Of a stretch of DNA of 64,000 nt, positions 30,760-41,173 are shown piece by piece. Numbering within the stretch: the first letter of the stretch is position 1; every line of letters begins with the position of its first letter. Location of the stretch: contig WNNJ02003706.1 in assembly GCA_012934845.2 (NCBI GenBank), positions 1-64,000 on the forward strand, written 5' to 3'. The notes beneath the pieces were generated by a model, which was given only the letters and a program-made list of their open reading frames with translations, was not told where the DNA came from and searched no databases. Source of the stretch: Pomphorhynchus laevis (Eukaryota > Acanthocephala > Palaeacanthocephala > Echinorhynchida > Pomphorhynchidae). The position numbers and the translations under genes are program-made.

Positions 30760-33219
30760 ATGCAAAGTAGTCAAGAGCCTTTTTCACTGAATATACTTCA
30801 GTGGAATTCGGGAGGTGCTTCTGCTCTTAGCCTTCTATCTGGTAGAGATGCGGATGTTATAGTCCTTCAGGAGACGCGGTCTATCCGTATCCCCCAGGAC
30901 ATTACTCGATTTATCCCCAAGCATATTTACACCCACTTCACTCCGTACATAACCCCTCCTCACGCCTCTTCATCTCAAGGTCTCTTAACCCTAGTTAAAT
31001 GCTCCTTAAGATCATCCCTTCTTTTAAACTATTCTTGTCCAGCCCTGTCTTGTTTAGCTGTTTCACTTTGTAAGAATGGTAAACGTATCAGCATAGCCAA
31101 TATCTATATTAGGCCAGGGGAAATTCACAAGAACCGTGATCTCCTGGACCGTATCTTGGGTAGTGGCTATGACATGTTACTCGGTGACTTCAACGACAGA
31201 ACTGGTCGTTGGATTAATGCAGCACTCCGCAGAGCCAGGAACGATTACCTTATTCACAAACCACCGTCCCCAACTTTTCATTGCTCAACAACTAATTCTC
31301 TCCTCGACATATTACTGCTTCATAAGATGTGGTTGTTGAAACCCATCTGCACTGAGCAGTCGCGCCAAAAACAGACCATCTCTCATGACCTAATTCGTTG
31401 GCGGATAGAGGAAGATACGTTGCTTAGAAGGAGGTTTCACTTTGATCCCATCAGAGTGGCTTTCTTTCAGGCGGCTATCCAACTCTTCCCCAGAATTGGT
31501 AATGAGAATTTGACCGAATTTAATTCCTTCCTCTCCTCGCAAGCTACCGCGTTTCTTTCGACTACCTATAAAGGTCATATTTACAATCCCACTCCAACAA
31601 AACTCAAGGTTTTGGCTAAAATGCTAGGTCTTCCCAATGTCTCTGTTTCCGCCAGGCAGGCCATCTCGAATGAATACTGGAGCACTAGATATAGGTTCCA
31701 GCTGAGCAGGGATAAGGCGAACATCGCTCACCTTAACCCTTCTCAGTCTTCCTTCTGGAAGATATTCAAGAAGGAGAAGTTTGTCTGTTGGAAGGATAGA
31801 GCTTTGGGTTGGATTGGTAGTATAGGCCTTGATAATGTTTTGAAGGAGTCACTATCCCTACATAATTATGGAGCCACTCAATCTCCCCAACCAATCCCGC
31901 CTTGGGGTGACTTCAGAAGCAGGGACTTATCTGTTACAGATATCCTGAACTCCTGGGGGCCACTTCCGGGCACCTCTAAATCCGTCGCTCCACTATCTTC
32001 TCGAGTCTGTCAGCTTTTGACAGCCGATCAAAGAAGAGAAGTGGCCGTCACAATGCTTTTAGCCTCACCATCCGATGTAGCCGGCATCAATATTAGTCGT
32101 AGAATTTTCTTACCAAAGCATAGTCCGGTTTCATGTCCCAAAGATCTGCGTCCCATTTCGATTCAAAACTCCCTCATCTCCATCTACGAAAAAGCGCTTG
32201 CGCGTAGAATCCGCGACCATTTAAGTAGGCGTAATTTGATCCCACCGAGTTTTCACGGGTTTGTCAAGGGACGCTCGGTTCATTCAGCAATAGGTGAAGT
32301 GCATCAGTTTTGTAGGGATAATAGCCATCAACTAGCTGTGGATGTTTTCCTTGACTTTTCTGCTGAATTTGACCGCATTTCCATTCCCTTTGTTATCTCC
32401 TCTCTCAGGTCACTCGGGTTGCCTGCGAGAATTGTTAACAGGGTGGAGATATTACTGTTTACCAAGAGGTTCTACTATGAAGACGACCCTGATGCGTGTC
32501 AGTTCTACCCTATTACAGGTGTGCCCCAAGGATCCCCACTTTCTCCTATCTTATTTCTTGCTGCCTCCATTGTACTATTCAAGAATTTTAAACGTGATCA
32601 ACATCTAGTGGTATACGCTGATGATACCACGGCCCTGTTCTCTGGACGCAGGTGCAAAGATGTCGCTTCAGACATCAGCCGTTTCTTTTTAAGATTAACA
32701 GACCAGCTGACCCTATCCAATCTTATTTTAAATTCATCCAAATCGCAGGTAGTTGTCTTTCATGGCACCCCTGCGACAAAGAAAAAATTAAAGAGACTAG
32801 CACTCTCAGCTCTATCTTCTATATTGACTAATCAACCACTCCCTACCTTCACAAGTCGAGTAAAATACCTGGGGTTCACTGTTACGGTGAACTGGTCGGC
32901 GAAAGCTGACCTGGATAGACTTAAACGTATCCTGAAGAAAGCTAGGTGGGCCCTGAAACGGGCTCAGCATCTGTCGTTGAATGGGAAAACCCAAGTGCGC
33001 CTCTGGGGTACTTGGGCTATCTCGGGATTAGTCTTCTTTTCGAGAGGACGTCCTCCAGAGCAAAGACTAAGGTTTCTCAAGCTCCTCATCTCGCGATTAC
33101 CGCGCATAGTCCGCCTAGATTGGATTCTTCGGGGGGTGATAGACCCCGGGTGGTTCAGTCGAAGAGCGGCGTGTTGGATTAGCTGGAGGGCTCAGATCCC
33201 GCTGGACCTGAGGCCGTGA
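30760..33219 (+). CDS. LINE-J ORF2, AP-like endonuclease plus reverse transcriptase
   Basis: 819 residues, starting 34 bases after ORF1 stops. Endonuclease: LNILQWNSGG (about 9-18), IVLQETR (34-40), IANIYIRPGE, MLLGDFNDRTGRW (about 138-150) and SHD near 208. RT: LRPISIQNSLISIYEKALAR, HGFVKGRSVHSA, VDVFLDFSAEFDRIS (first catalytic Asp), GVPQGSPLSPILF, and YADD at 619-622, then VKYLGFTV. A basic C-terminus lacks a further zinc finger that I can see. Together these would nick DNA and prime reverse transcription at the target. Oddities: the expected GPDGI-like block before LRPIS is not apparent, and the catalytic box reads SAEFD where SAFD/KAFD is usual. The frame is uninterrupted, but activity cannot be judged. 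Confidence 0.9.
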   Translation: MQSSQEPFSLNILQWNSGGASALSLLSGRDADVIVLQETRSIRIPQDITRFIPKHIYTHFTPYITPPHASSSQGLLTLVKCSLRSSLLLNYSCPALSCLAVSLCKNGKRISIANIYIRPGEIHKNRDLLDRILGSGYDMLLGDFNDRTGRWINAALRRARNDYLIHKPPSPTFHCSTTNSLLDILLLHKMWLLKPICTEQSRQKQTISHDLIRWRIEEDTLLRRRFHFDPIRVAFFQAAIQLFPRIGNENLTEFNSFLSSQATAFLSTTYKGHIYNPTPTKLKVLAKMLGLPNVSVSARQAISNEYWSTRYRFQLSRDKANIAHLNPSQSSFWKIFKKEKFVCWKDRALGWIGSIGLDNVLKESLSLHNYGATQSPQPIPPWGDFRSRDLSVTDILNSWGPLPGTSKSVAPLSSRVCQLLTADQRREVAVTMLLASPSDVAGINISRRIFLPKHSPVSCPKDLRPISIQNSLISIYEKALARRIRDHLSRRNLIPPSFHGFVKGRSVHSAIGEVHQFCRDNSHQLAVDVFLDFSAEFDRISIPFVISSLRSLGLPARIVNRVEILLFTKRFYYEDDPDACQFYPITGVPQGSPLSPILFLAASIVLFKNFKRDQHLVVYADDTTALFSGRRCKDVASDISRFFLRLTDQLTLSNLILNSSKSQVVVFHGTPATKKKLKRLALSALSSILTNQPLPTFTSRVKYLGFTVTVNWSAKADLDRLKRILKKARWALKRAQHLSLNGKTQVRLWGTWAISGLVFFSRGRPPEQRLRFLKLLISRLPRIVRLDWILRGVIDPGWFSRRAACWISWRAQIPLDLRP

Positions 33220-33361
33220 CATCATTATGAAGACTAAATGCTATTATGAGTTGTCTTATTTGAACTGCATTTTTTTTCTCTCTTTTCGTTATTTTTTAGT
33301 GGTTGTTAGTTATTTAAGAAATTCCTTATCTTATCTTAATAAGCCACAAGAATTTTTCTAT

Positions 33362-33890
33362 TTAAACAATTTTTTTTGCTAAAACAACAATATTATTATA
33401 GTCAATATTGTGATCTAAATTTAAACTATGGTCTACAATAGCCCTACAATACACTATACAATGAGTGCATTTGTGTTGTTTTAATCTAGTCTCTATTGGT
33501 TGACCTGTTTGACCCACATATATTTTATCGCATTCTACACAAGAAATTTTACAACCAACTCCATGATCATGCTTGGCTTTCTTTATCAAATTTTATGTAG
33601 TTTCGGTATTTTACTATTAAACAAAACAATATTTGAAGTATTTAATGTCCTTTTGATTGAATTAAATCTTTTGAAATAAACATTCCAAAAATTATTTGTA
33701 AATGGTAATCCTATATATTTATTTTATCTTTCTGGGCCAAAAACAACTTGTTTATACTTTTTGATAATTTTGTAGAAAGTATTTTGAATTGCACATAATG
33801 GAAAACAGCTTTATCTAATAGAATTCTAACTATCTTATTGTTCGCTTTAAGTTCGTATATTACCATTTACGAGGATTTGCTTTGTAACGG
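33362..33890 (-). mobile_element. PLE fragment with GIY-YIG endonuclease
   Basis: Minus strand. The clear part (33589-33362) reads KISCVECDKIYVGQTGQPIE, then TRLKQHKCTHC and VDHSLNLDHNIDYNN. This is the C-terminal GIY-YIG nuclease of canonical PLEs: C..C followed by YVGQTG and R.K.H, ending with the D.N.D region. Upstream, to about 33890, is a decayed linker. Old and broken. It begins right after LINE-J's 3' end, so LINE-J may have inserted into it. Confidence 0.85.
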
Positions 33891-34184
33891 TATATATTGG
33901 GCTATCAGAAGATATGCAGTACATCATAGATCTTAACAAAAACCATTTTCCTCGCAGAAATTGGTATTGCATTACCAAAGGCTATGAAGAACAGTAAATA
34001 ATTGAACAAAAACAACGACATGGCATTGGCGACAAGAAACAATTTATTTGATTAAAATCGAAACGATGAACAGCTCTCCACTGACCGGAGGAATAGGTAA
34101 AGTGAAGTGTTGTTTGCTCGGGTAGTTCGAGCCGAATGAGCGAACTTAGCTTCCACAAGCATTGCAGTGGACTAGTCAATCTGC

Positions 34185-35400
34185 AGGAACGTGGAACCTT
34201 ACTTTGCTGACAGTGAAATAACCAGATCTAGTTAGGGATTAAATCGCACCAGTCTTGAAATAGTCGGAGTCTTCGCTTCAATATTCTGGTTCCAGAAATA
34301 AACTTTTAGATCAAGGTTGGACAGTGTACTATTCACGAGTTGCTACGGACAAGCGTCGACAGGCATGTGTGATAACAAAAGATTGGTTGTGGGAAGTACC
34401 TAAGTAGTACAGAGTTCCGCACTACCTCAGTTTAGCTGTGGCCTCTTTGTCTAACTAAGTATGAATTGTTTTCGTGTTTTAGACAGAAAGTCTGAGTCGG
34501 TTCCTGTAGGTGTTGGTCTCTCTCATGGATGCGTATTGTCTCAACGCTTGTACCATTTTACATTAATACAATTTCAGGACGGGCAGCTTTGTCGGAGTTC
34601 GGTCTTCAGTTTGATCCATTAGAATATCACATTTGCTCTTAGTAGACGATAATATCTTGTTGTCCTCCAATACTGATGACCTACAATGCTTGCTGAATCG
34701 ATTTAACGTCAAATGTAAAGTTGCCAGTTTGGAAATTAGCAAATCCAAAACTGTCTCTATGTGTTTTGCTTGAACAAAGTAGCAGCGTAGATATGAATTG
34801 GTGATAAGTTCTTAATCGATGTGTAAGAGTTCAATTACTTGGTTCTAAAGTGATGGTAGGAATAATAAGAAAATTGAGAGACGGATCTGTGCAACTAAGG
34901 CAGCAATGGAATATTTGCGCAGATCAGTTTTGGTAAAAATAGCTAAGCCTCCATTTGAAGCTATCAATTTCTCGCTCAGTCTTCTTACCCATCCATACAT
35001 GTGATCATGAACTTTGGGTCATGACAAAAAGGACTAGATCTCGAGTATAGAACACGAAATGAGATTTCTTCGTAATGTGGTCGACCTTAGCCTTAAAAAT
35101 AAAGTTCGAAACTTGGTCAACGGTAAGAATCTTGGAGTAAAGTTGCTGCTCCTCAACGTTGAAGGAAGCCAGCTGAAGAAGCTAGAGCTCGTTTTGAGTA
35201 TGGCTAGTGCGTATTCTTTGTGAAGTGTTCCAGATTAAGCTTTCTGAACAGAAACCCCCGAGGTAGACATCGGTATAGGTGGATAAATCAAACTCTACAT
35301 TTTGTCAAGGAACGCTTATGACTATTTTAAAGGGAAGGATGCTCGGTCACTTAGGACCGTGATACTTGGTCACGTCTCTTCTGTTCACTACCTCCACAAA
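34185..35400 (+). pseudogene. RTE-like LINE, decayed near-full-length copy
   Basis: Starts in the endonuclease (GTWNLTLLTVK, SGSRNKLLDQGW, YYSRVATDKRRQACV), continues to RT pieces (DRKSESVPVGVGLSHGC, ILLSSNTDDLQCLLNRF, LEISKSKTVSMCF) and a C-terminal part (HEMRFLRNVVDLSLKNKVR). Stops and frameshifts are frequent, more than ten by eye, with likely internal loss between endonuclease and RT. The same family as 12304-12520 and 36640-37740. The GTWN...T.LLD.GW...SGV and F.VGVGLRQGC...FADDVVLLAS pattern is a widespread animal RTE-like LINE type. Confidence 0.75.
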
Positions 35401-35509
35401 CAGACCTACAGATTAGCTGAAACAATGAACAAATTTTATATTTATTTTAATTTATTTATTTAAGTAAATGTATTGGCATAAAGGATTACACCTAGATAAT
35501 CAAATTTCA

Positions 35510-35690
35510 TGATTACTGGATATATATCATTAGCATATGTTTGCTCCGATGCCACGTCGGTCGAGGAATATGGGTAGAAACATAATAAGATAACAGTTCT
35601 TCGTGATGACCTCTAATCGTAATTTTGATCCATCGAATATTATGTATCAATCAATTCATAAATTTGAATTTTTAAAAATTCTTATCTTAT
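35510..35690 (+). mobile_element. PLE-A copy A9, degraded 3' end (plus strand)
   Basis: Plus-strand remnant: GATAACAGTTCTTCGTGATG, GACCTCTAATCGTAATTTTG and CAATCAATTCATAAATTTG match the PLE-A end with many changes. One of the oldest copies. Confidence 0.55.
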
Positions 35691-35794
35691 AAAATACTAA
35701 ATTAGATCTTAATATTGAAAAAATTATTTTTTAATTTATACATTTTAAAGTTATTGATGTCAAGAACTTAATCTTATGTGTTCGCTTTGCTTAG

Positions 35795-35857
35795 TGTGAT
35801 TGTGGAGAATGCAGCTAGATCATTTAATTTTTCTGGATATAGCGCACTGGATATTCT
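35795..35857 (+). CDS. Small exon, LRR-like, exon 6 of series
   Basis: TTTGCTTAG then 63 bases, then GTAAGT. T|VIVENAARSFNFSGYSALDI|CT. Phase 2 at both ends and a split codon CT+N (Leu), as in 26481. The core SFNFSGYSALDI(L) resembles a divergent leucine-rich repeat. It lies 8.3 kb from the previous exon, the gap being filled by LINE-J, a PLE piece and an RTE-like copy. An alternative is a separate gene. Confidence 0.45.
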
Positions 35858-36214
35858 GTAAGTATAATTATTTGCATGACCTTTATTTATTTGAGAATAA
35901 AGGTATTTGCATGTCACGGATTATCATATCTTAATTCCGTCGAGTTTAAAGAAAGTTTATATGTGAGTACAAATAGTGTAGAAATGGTTTGTGATTTTAA
36001 TATTTTGCATTGAAATTTAAATATCAACGTACATAGACTATTTTCGTATTTATCATTTAATTTTAATTTCTCTGCAGCTAGAAGAATATTGCTTTACATC
36101 CATATACATAAAATATTATAAATTGTTATTCAAAATAATGTCTCATATTCGAAAACAAAAGATAGTTTTACCATAAAGAATTATTAGATCTGAATCAAAG
36201 AGAAAAGGAAATTT

Positions 36215-36255
36215 TTTGATATTTCGTTAACTCTTGGTAGCATCTTCAGATGATA
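36215..36255 (-). ncRNA. Degenerate hammerhead-like motif
   Basis: Minus strand: CTGAAGA (36249-36243), GCTACC, loop, GTTAAC, GAAAT (36225-36221). Layout as at 29.0 kb, but stem II has two mismatches. A partial second copy (TTAGCATCTTC) lies near 36287. Confidence 0.4.
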
Positions 36256-36639
36256 ACATTTAAAGATGATATTTAGAATATGCTTCTGTTAGCATCTTCT
36301 TTGACATTTATAACACATGTTAGAAATATTAAAACACGTAACGATTATGCATTTAATAAAATCAATCAGAAGAAAACAATTCAAAGGCATTATGTGGTTG
36401 TGCATGTAAAAATAAAATTATATTATTTATGATATAACAACAATTACTTGACAAGAAAAATATAAAAAGTACACCAGATTTTTCTTGTCAACCATTGGTC
36501 CGAGTGTCGGGTCGTGGAGGCAGTGTATGAACTAAACTACTCAAGACATCGCGATCCTGGGCGACACACCATATTATTCTTTCAGATAGCCCAAGGCGCT
36601 TTTAGCTAGTTCGAGATTCATTCAATCCATTGGTACCAA

Positions 36640-37740
36640 GGTCTACCTCGAGGTCTCTATTCAGATTCTGGCATGGACTTCATTTCGAAAATATCGATCT
36701 TTAGACATCCTCAGAACGTGTTCTGGCAAACTCATCTGACGTTCTCCGATGTGTAGAAGCAGGGATTTTATTCCGAGTCCATCCCGGATGAGCGAATATC
36801 TCAACTTATCTATAAGGCTAAGACCGGCCACACCGCGAAAGAACCTCATAGTTGGTCGCATGTATCCGAGATCTTATCTTTTCGGTCATAGCCCAAAGCT
36901 ATTGATTATAGGTTAATATAGGAACGAAGATGGCGCGGTAAACCGAAAGCTTCCCTATAAGACACAAATCCCGCGTCATCACGACAAACATGTACAAATA
37001 ACACATTGTCCGATTCTCAATCTCCTTGTTGTTCATGCCGTCCATCGAGAACAACCCCAAGATACTTGAAGTCACCTACATCAGGAAGAACCTTTTCTCC
37101 TAATTCGGGTTGAAATCGACATCTGAATCCGAGACGAACACATAGAGACAGTCTTGGAGGTACTAATTAACATACCTGCTGTTTAGTATTTCATCGAGAA
37201 TCGATCTAGAGGCATTGTAAGTCCTCAGGACAAGAAGCCAGCAAAACAACGTCATCTGCAAAAGGAATATATGGTATTCTGATGGAACCGAACTGAAGAC
37301 CGACATCCGTCGGAGCAACCTGTCTCGCAATTTTGTCCATGTAAACAAGGAACAAAAGTGGAAACAAAGCACAACCTTGACGAAGCCTAACGCCTACTGG
37401 AAATGATTTAGACTTCCTACCTAGAACACAAACACAACTCATACTTTGTTCATACAGAGAAACCACAGCTACCCGAAGATAATGTGGTACTCCATACTCC
37501 CTTAGTACCTCCCACAACCTCTTTCGCGGAACTCGGTCGAACGCCTTCTCCAAATCTACAAAACACATGTAGACCGGTTAAGCGAACTCCCAAGACCGTT
37601 CGTGGATAGTTGAGAGAGTGAACAGCTGATCCGTAGTTCTACGACATGGACAAAAGCCGCATTGTTCCTCTTGCAACTGTTCTTTCAAATATAAGCCGTA
37701 TCCCTAACTCAAGAATCCTAACAACAATTTCTTGACCAGT
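36640..37740 (-). pseudogene. RTE-like LINE, RT and C-terminal fragment
   Basis: Minus strand. RT: QCGFCPCRRTTDQLFTLS (about 37660), CFVDLEKAFDRVPRKRLWEV, VGVRLRQGCALFPLLFL, IPFADDVVLLASCPEDLQ (FADD near 37255). After a gap comes RFFRGVAGLSLIDKLRYS, DGLGIKSLLLHIGERQMSLP, the usual C-terminal region. The open part at 37568-37206 is 120 codons. No endonuclease domain is kept. Same family as 34185-35400, opposite strand; the two are not exact inverted repeats. Confidence 0.85.
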
Positions 37741-37744
37741 ATTT

Positions 37745-38360
37745 TTAATAATATATCTTATTAATTTACATCATAATTGATAATGATATTAATAATTTTT
37801 TGGGGAAAATTAGAACTTTAATTGACGATCTTTCAAATATTCAGTAATGTTCAATATTGTAATTCAATCATATTCTTTAATGTATAATAATTGTTAAATA
37901 ATTGAACATTAAATAATACTTTTATCTAAAATAGTAAATTACTTAAAAAAATTAAAACACGTAACGATTTTGCATTTAATTAAATCCATCAAAAGGATAC
38001 AATTTACAGGTATTATTCGCTTGTTCTTGTAAGAAGGACATAATATGTGATGCCTTATTATCATTATTTGCGATTTCTTATAAACTGCATGGCAAATAAT
38101 AGTATTTTGTATTTATTTCTATTATCCGTAATTTATATATTGGATGTGTTCTTGATCAAATAAAATATTTACATTTATTACACATCAACTTAGCCTCTAT
38201 ATGCGTATAGGATAGATTATTATAAATTGGATTATATAGAATATTAGAAAAAGTGTTATTTAAAATAGTTGTCTTTACACAAAACCAAATAGTTTTACAA
38301 ACTTAAAAATCATTAAATTGATTTTAAGAATCAAAATTTAAAAATTAAATTTAAATCAGA
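37745..38360. other. No supported gene
   Basis: AT-rich; GCATTTAATTAAATCCATCA-like strings here and near 36350 are shared, perhaps the edge of an unrecognised old repeat. Confidence 0.35.
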
Positions 38361-38365
38361 ATTTA

Positions 38366-38824
38366 ATGACTATTAAGTGTATAGTATATACGATGAAGCG
38401 TAAAACTATCGCGAACATCGCAAAAGCTAAAAAATTTCATTTATCACATTTAGTACACATCAACTTGACCTTGCAAACCTTTATGTATTATCGATGGAAC
38501 CCGAGATGTATGCGTAAAATAATAATTTATTCTCTGCATTCTCATTTATTTAGTGAAATTATACATGAACAATTTTACGTTAATAATTCGCATTCTGAAG
38601 TTACCAGTAAAATTAATTGCTATTCAAAATCAAGACTTCATAGGATTGCAAATTTGTATTGCTTAAAGACATTTCCAACTAACTTGGAAGGTAAATTCAT
38701 CTTTGCTTGTTATCTATCACAATATTCATTTTTAAAATTACTCAATGGTATCAGAAGAAAGTGCTCAGGAGAGTTAGCGCATACTTATAGAGTTTATACT
38801 TTTATTGCATTACATCAATTTTAA
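38366..38824 (+). CDS. Hypothetical open frame, 152 codons
   Basis: ATG at 38366 (MTIKCIVYTMKRKTIANIAK) to TAA. Lysine-, histidine- and serine-rich (HLSHLVHINLTLQTFMYYRW; RLHRIANLYCLKTFPTNLEG). No signal peptide, helix-loop or zinc pattern that I recognise. Its length is above what is usual by chance in such AT-rich DNA, but no relative, intron or neighbouring partner supports it. It may be a decayed element. Confidence 0.25.
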   Translation: MTIKCIVYTMKRKTIANIAKAKKFHLSHLVHINLTLQTFMYYRWNPRCMRKIIIYSLHSHLFSEIIHEQFYVNNSHSEVTSKINCYSKSRLHRIANLYCLKTFPTNLEGKFIFACYLSQYSFLKLLNGIRRKCSGELAHTYRVYTFIALHQF

Positions 38825-38998
38825 CACGAAATAATTTATAAATGTTTGATAAATTTTAAATTATCAATTACCACATTATTTGACATTATTGACACGAAAG
38901 AATTTATGATGATTAATTTTATACTGAAAAGTCATCATAATATTTTGACTGATAAGAACCGTTAATCTGCTATCACGACATTGGACTTAAGCCTATAC

Positions 38999-39034
38999 AA
39001 ATGTCGTTGTACTTGAAAAAGTACAACGACATTT
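38999..39034. repeat. Perfect 16-bp hairpin
   Basis: AAATGTCGTTGTACTT (38999-39014), loop GAAA, exact reverse complement (39019-39034). A run of Ts follows. Confidence 0.85.
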
Positions 39035-39485
39035 TTCATTTTTCGTTTTGCTCTTATTAAAAATGTAGTAACAGGAACTGGCACAAATTTATTTGTAAAA
39101 AATAAACAATTCTGCTAATTCTGCTAATTTTGGACCACAGGTGAAATTTGATCAACGGATTTCATAGGGGCAGCGATAAAGCGTAGCGGTTCAGCGAGGC
39201 AATGCCGCTTGTATACTCGAGTGCCTAAGCGATCAATCGGTTTTTGATTTTTTAAGGAAAACTAAATTTTAATGGCATTGCAATTTTGTAAAAAATAAAC
39301 AATTCTGCTAATTGCAATTAAGTTTTACACATAGAAATAAATTCAATTTTGCTCAAATAGAGCGACAAAATTAAAAATTTTACATCAAGTAAATTTGTTC
39401 ACATATTGTTTTTTAAATTAAAAATCTTATTGTAGTTTTTGGTCATAGTGTAGACAAAATGCAAAAGTAATGAAAACATATGTGA

Positions 39486-39743
39486 ACACGCGTTTCTGCA
39501 GAGCAGCACGATGTTCCTAAACATCGTACTGCTCTGTATACGGCGGCTCACTCTGCTGTTGCTGAACATTCCCTTTTAACCGGACACACAATAAACTTTG
39601 ATGAAGTTAAAGTCCTTGCTTATCAACAACAAGCCTTCCAACGACAGATTCTTGAATCACTGTTCATCCGCGATCTCAAGCCGAAATTAAATGAGAAGGA
39701 TGGATATCGCCGCATGTTGGGTGGTATTACATTACAGGGTTGA
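39486..39743 (+). mobile_element. PLE fragment, GIY-YIG endonuclease C-terminal half
   Basis: Plus-strand frame: HDVPKHRTALYTAAHSAVAE, HSLLTGHTINFDEVKVLAYQ, RQILESLFIRDLKPKLNEKD, ending at TGA 39741. This corresponds to the second half of the PLE GIY-YIG domain (the AEH....GH.I....VL motif and the E..I helix). The GIY-YIG strand itself is not in the piece. A hammerhead-like motif follows 85 bp downstream on the same strand, as expected if both belonged to one PLE end. Confidence 0.8.
39499..39536. repeat. 17-bp inverted repeat with one mismatch
   Basis: CAGAGCAGCACGATGTT (39499-39515), loop CCTA, AACATCGTACTGCTCTG (39520-39536). It lies inside the PLE endonuclease frame, where such pairing is not expected from coding alone. 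Confidence 0.8.
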
Positions 39744-39827
39744 CGAGATTGGCGCTGGTTTTCCTTCCTGTTTTGTTTTGACATTTTTCTGATTTTTATG
39801 TTAACGTGTACATCTTTGTGCCTTTAT

Positions 39828-39881
39828 CAACCTTCCAGATTGCTGAAGATGATGCCAGCTAGGCATCGACATATTCGGTTG
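39828..39881 (+). ncRNA. Hammerhead-like motif after the PLE endonuclease
   Basis: CAACC (39828-39832) pairs with GGTTG (39877-39881). Between them: CTGAAGA (39843-39849), T, GATGCC, AGCTA loop, GGCATC (39862-39867), then GACA where GAAA is expected. Stem II is six perfect base pairs. The GAAA change makes activity doubtful. Confidence 0.55.
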
Positions 39882-40263
39882 AATAAATTTTGTGATGGTT
39901 TTTGCCAGCTTTCTTCAAATTTAAATGTTATCACACCGTCGCATTCATCATTCGAATTCAATTTGTTATCTTTAGTTTCTATATATTTTTTCTCATTTAA
40001 TCAAAGTATTTACTACTATTGTTTGCTAATTGTTAAGGTTCTTATTCAAAACTGCATAATTTGGATGAATAAAGGAATAGATTTTAGTAAATACTCTATG
40101 CAAGAACATGAGATTTATTAAATTACAATTTATTAATTTTATTCACTAATTGTTTTCTATATTTAAACTATGCAGCATGTGTTTAATTTTGTTAATCATA
40201 AATATGTATAAGTTTCATTGCTAATTCAAATTTATTTTTAACATATTTGCTTATTTTTTATAG

Positions 40264-40353
40264 GTTTTCTATGTGCATTCAGAGCTCAATCGTCAAGACC
40301 AAGCAATACCAATTGACCAGAGTACTTCAATTAAGGACTATTTGCTGAAATAA
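40264..40353 (+). CDS. Terminal exon of an unrecognised host gene
   Basis: After an acceptor (ATTTTTTATAG) a frame VFYVHSELNRQDQAIPIDQS, then TSIKDYLLK and TAA at 40351. The residues are hydrophilic and codon use is mixed, unlike the flanks. A second frame (phase as in the small-exon series), starting FSMCIQSSIVKTKQYQ and ending in TGA at 40346, is also open, so the frame is uncertain. I do not recognise either. Confidence 0.35.
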   Translation, partial: VFYVHSELNRQDQAIPIDQSTSIKDYLLK

Positions 40354-40359
40354 ACTAAC

Positions 40360-41170
40360 TGCTTGTCGCCTTTTATTTATGAATTTACCAATTTAATAAA
40401 TTCTATCTAATGCTTACCAGTAATTTAAATTTCAAATTACAATTTATTAATTTTATTCATCAATTGTTTCGTTGACTTTACAAATTCAAACTATATAGCA
40501 TGGATTTTTTGTTAGACAAAGCATCGCCAAAATTATAAATATTTAATGTTGAAATATTAAAAGTATTATTTAATTATTTTCTTAAATTTTCGATATTTTT
40601 AATTCATAATCTCAACAATACGCAGTTTCATGAATCTTCGATCGTAAATTCATAAAACACTGAGATTAATATTTTAAAACATAACTTGAATATTGCTATA
40701 AAGAAGGCCGATAAAAGCGTGAAGCATTAATATGGATAGTGAAGATTACTTAACAGAAGTTCAAAGCAAATTTAAAGTGACATATATTGAATAACTGACA
40801 GTGATTCAATAGAGCATGTAAATAACACGACAAATCAATGAATTAGTAAAGTGATAAGCGATCAACCATTACAAAAGCGACTAATATGTAAGCATTCATA
40901 AGTTGGTGGTATTTTGAATTTTACACGAAACTTACAGGAATATAGCTCAATGATCATAGCGACCAGCTACAGCTCATTACTTTAACAACTATTGAAATAT
41001 TTTACGTCGTGTATATTCGACACAACCAATTCCAATCTAATATCTAATTAAAGTATATAAATAAATAACATCTTTTAGAATTGGGCAGATGCGTTTTTGC
41101 AGTCGTAGTCCTTTTGGAATAAAGTCATTGTCTATTCACGCGGTTAGGTTTTGCATATGCACGTTTGCTG
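40360..41170. other. No supported gene
   Basis: AT-rich. The AATTACAATTTATTAATTTTATTCA string occurs twice (40118 and 40436), suggesting a local duplication. Nothing coding. Confidence 0.4.
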
Positions 41171-41173
41171 CTG

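Larger units (their letters stand above)
29500..33345 (+). mobile_element. LINE-J: two-ORF non-LTR retrotransposon, best copy
   Basis: Carries ORF1 (29529-30725) and ORF2 (30760-33219), both open. The 3' UTR ends about 33343 at a TTAATAAGCC string; the 52.8 kb copy ends at a matching AATAAGC string, so this is probably the true 3' end. The 5' boundary is not defined; I saw no clear target-site duplication. Strand agrees with the surrounding small-exon gene, in whose intron it seems to lie. Confidence 0.8.

Noticed and set aside
38947-38982. CTGATAAGAACCG...CACGACAT as another hammerhead
   Set aside because: No stem II can be formed between the two core strings.
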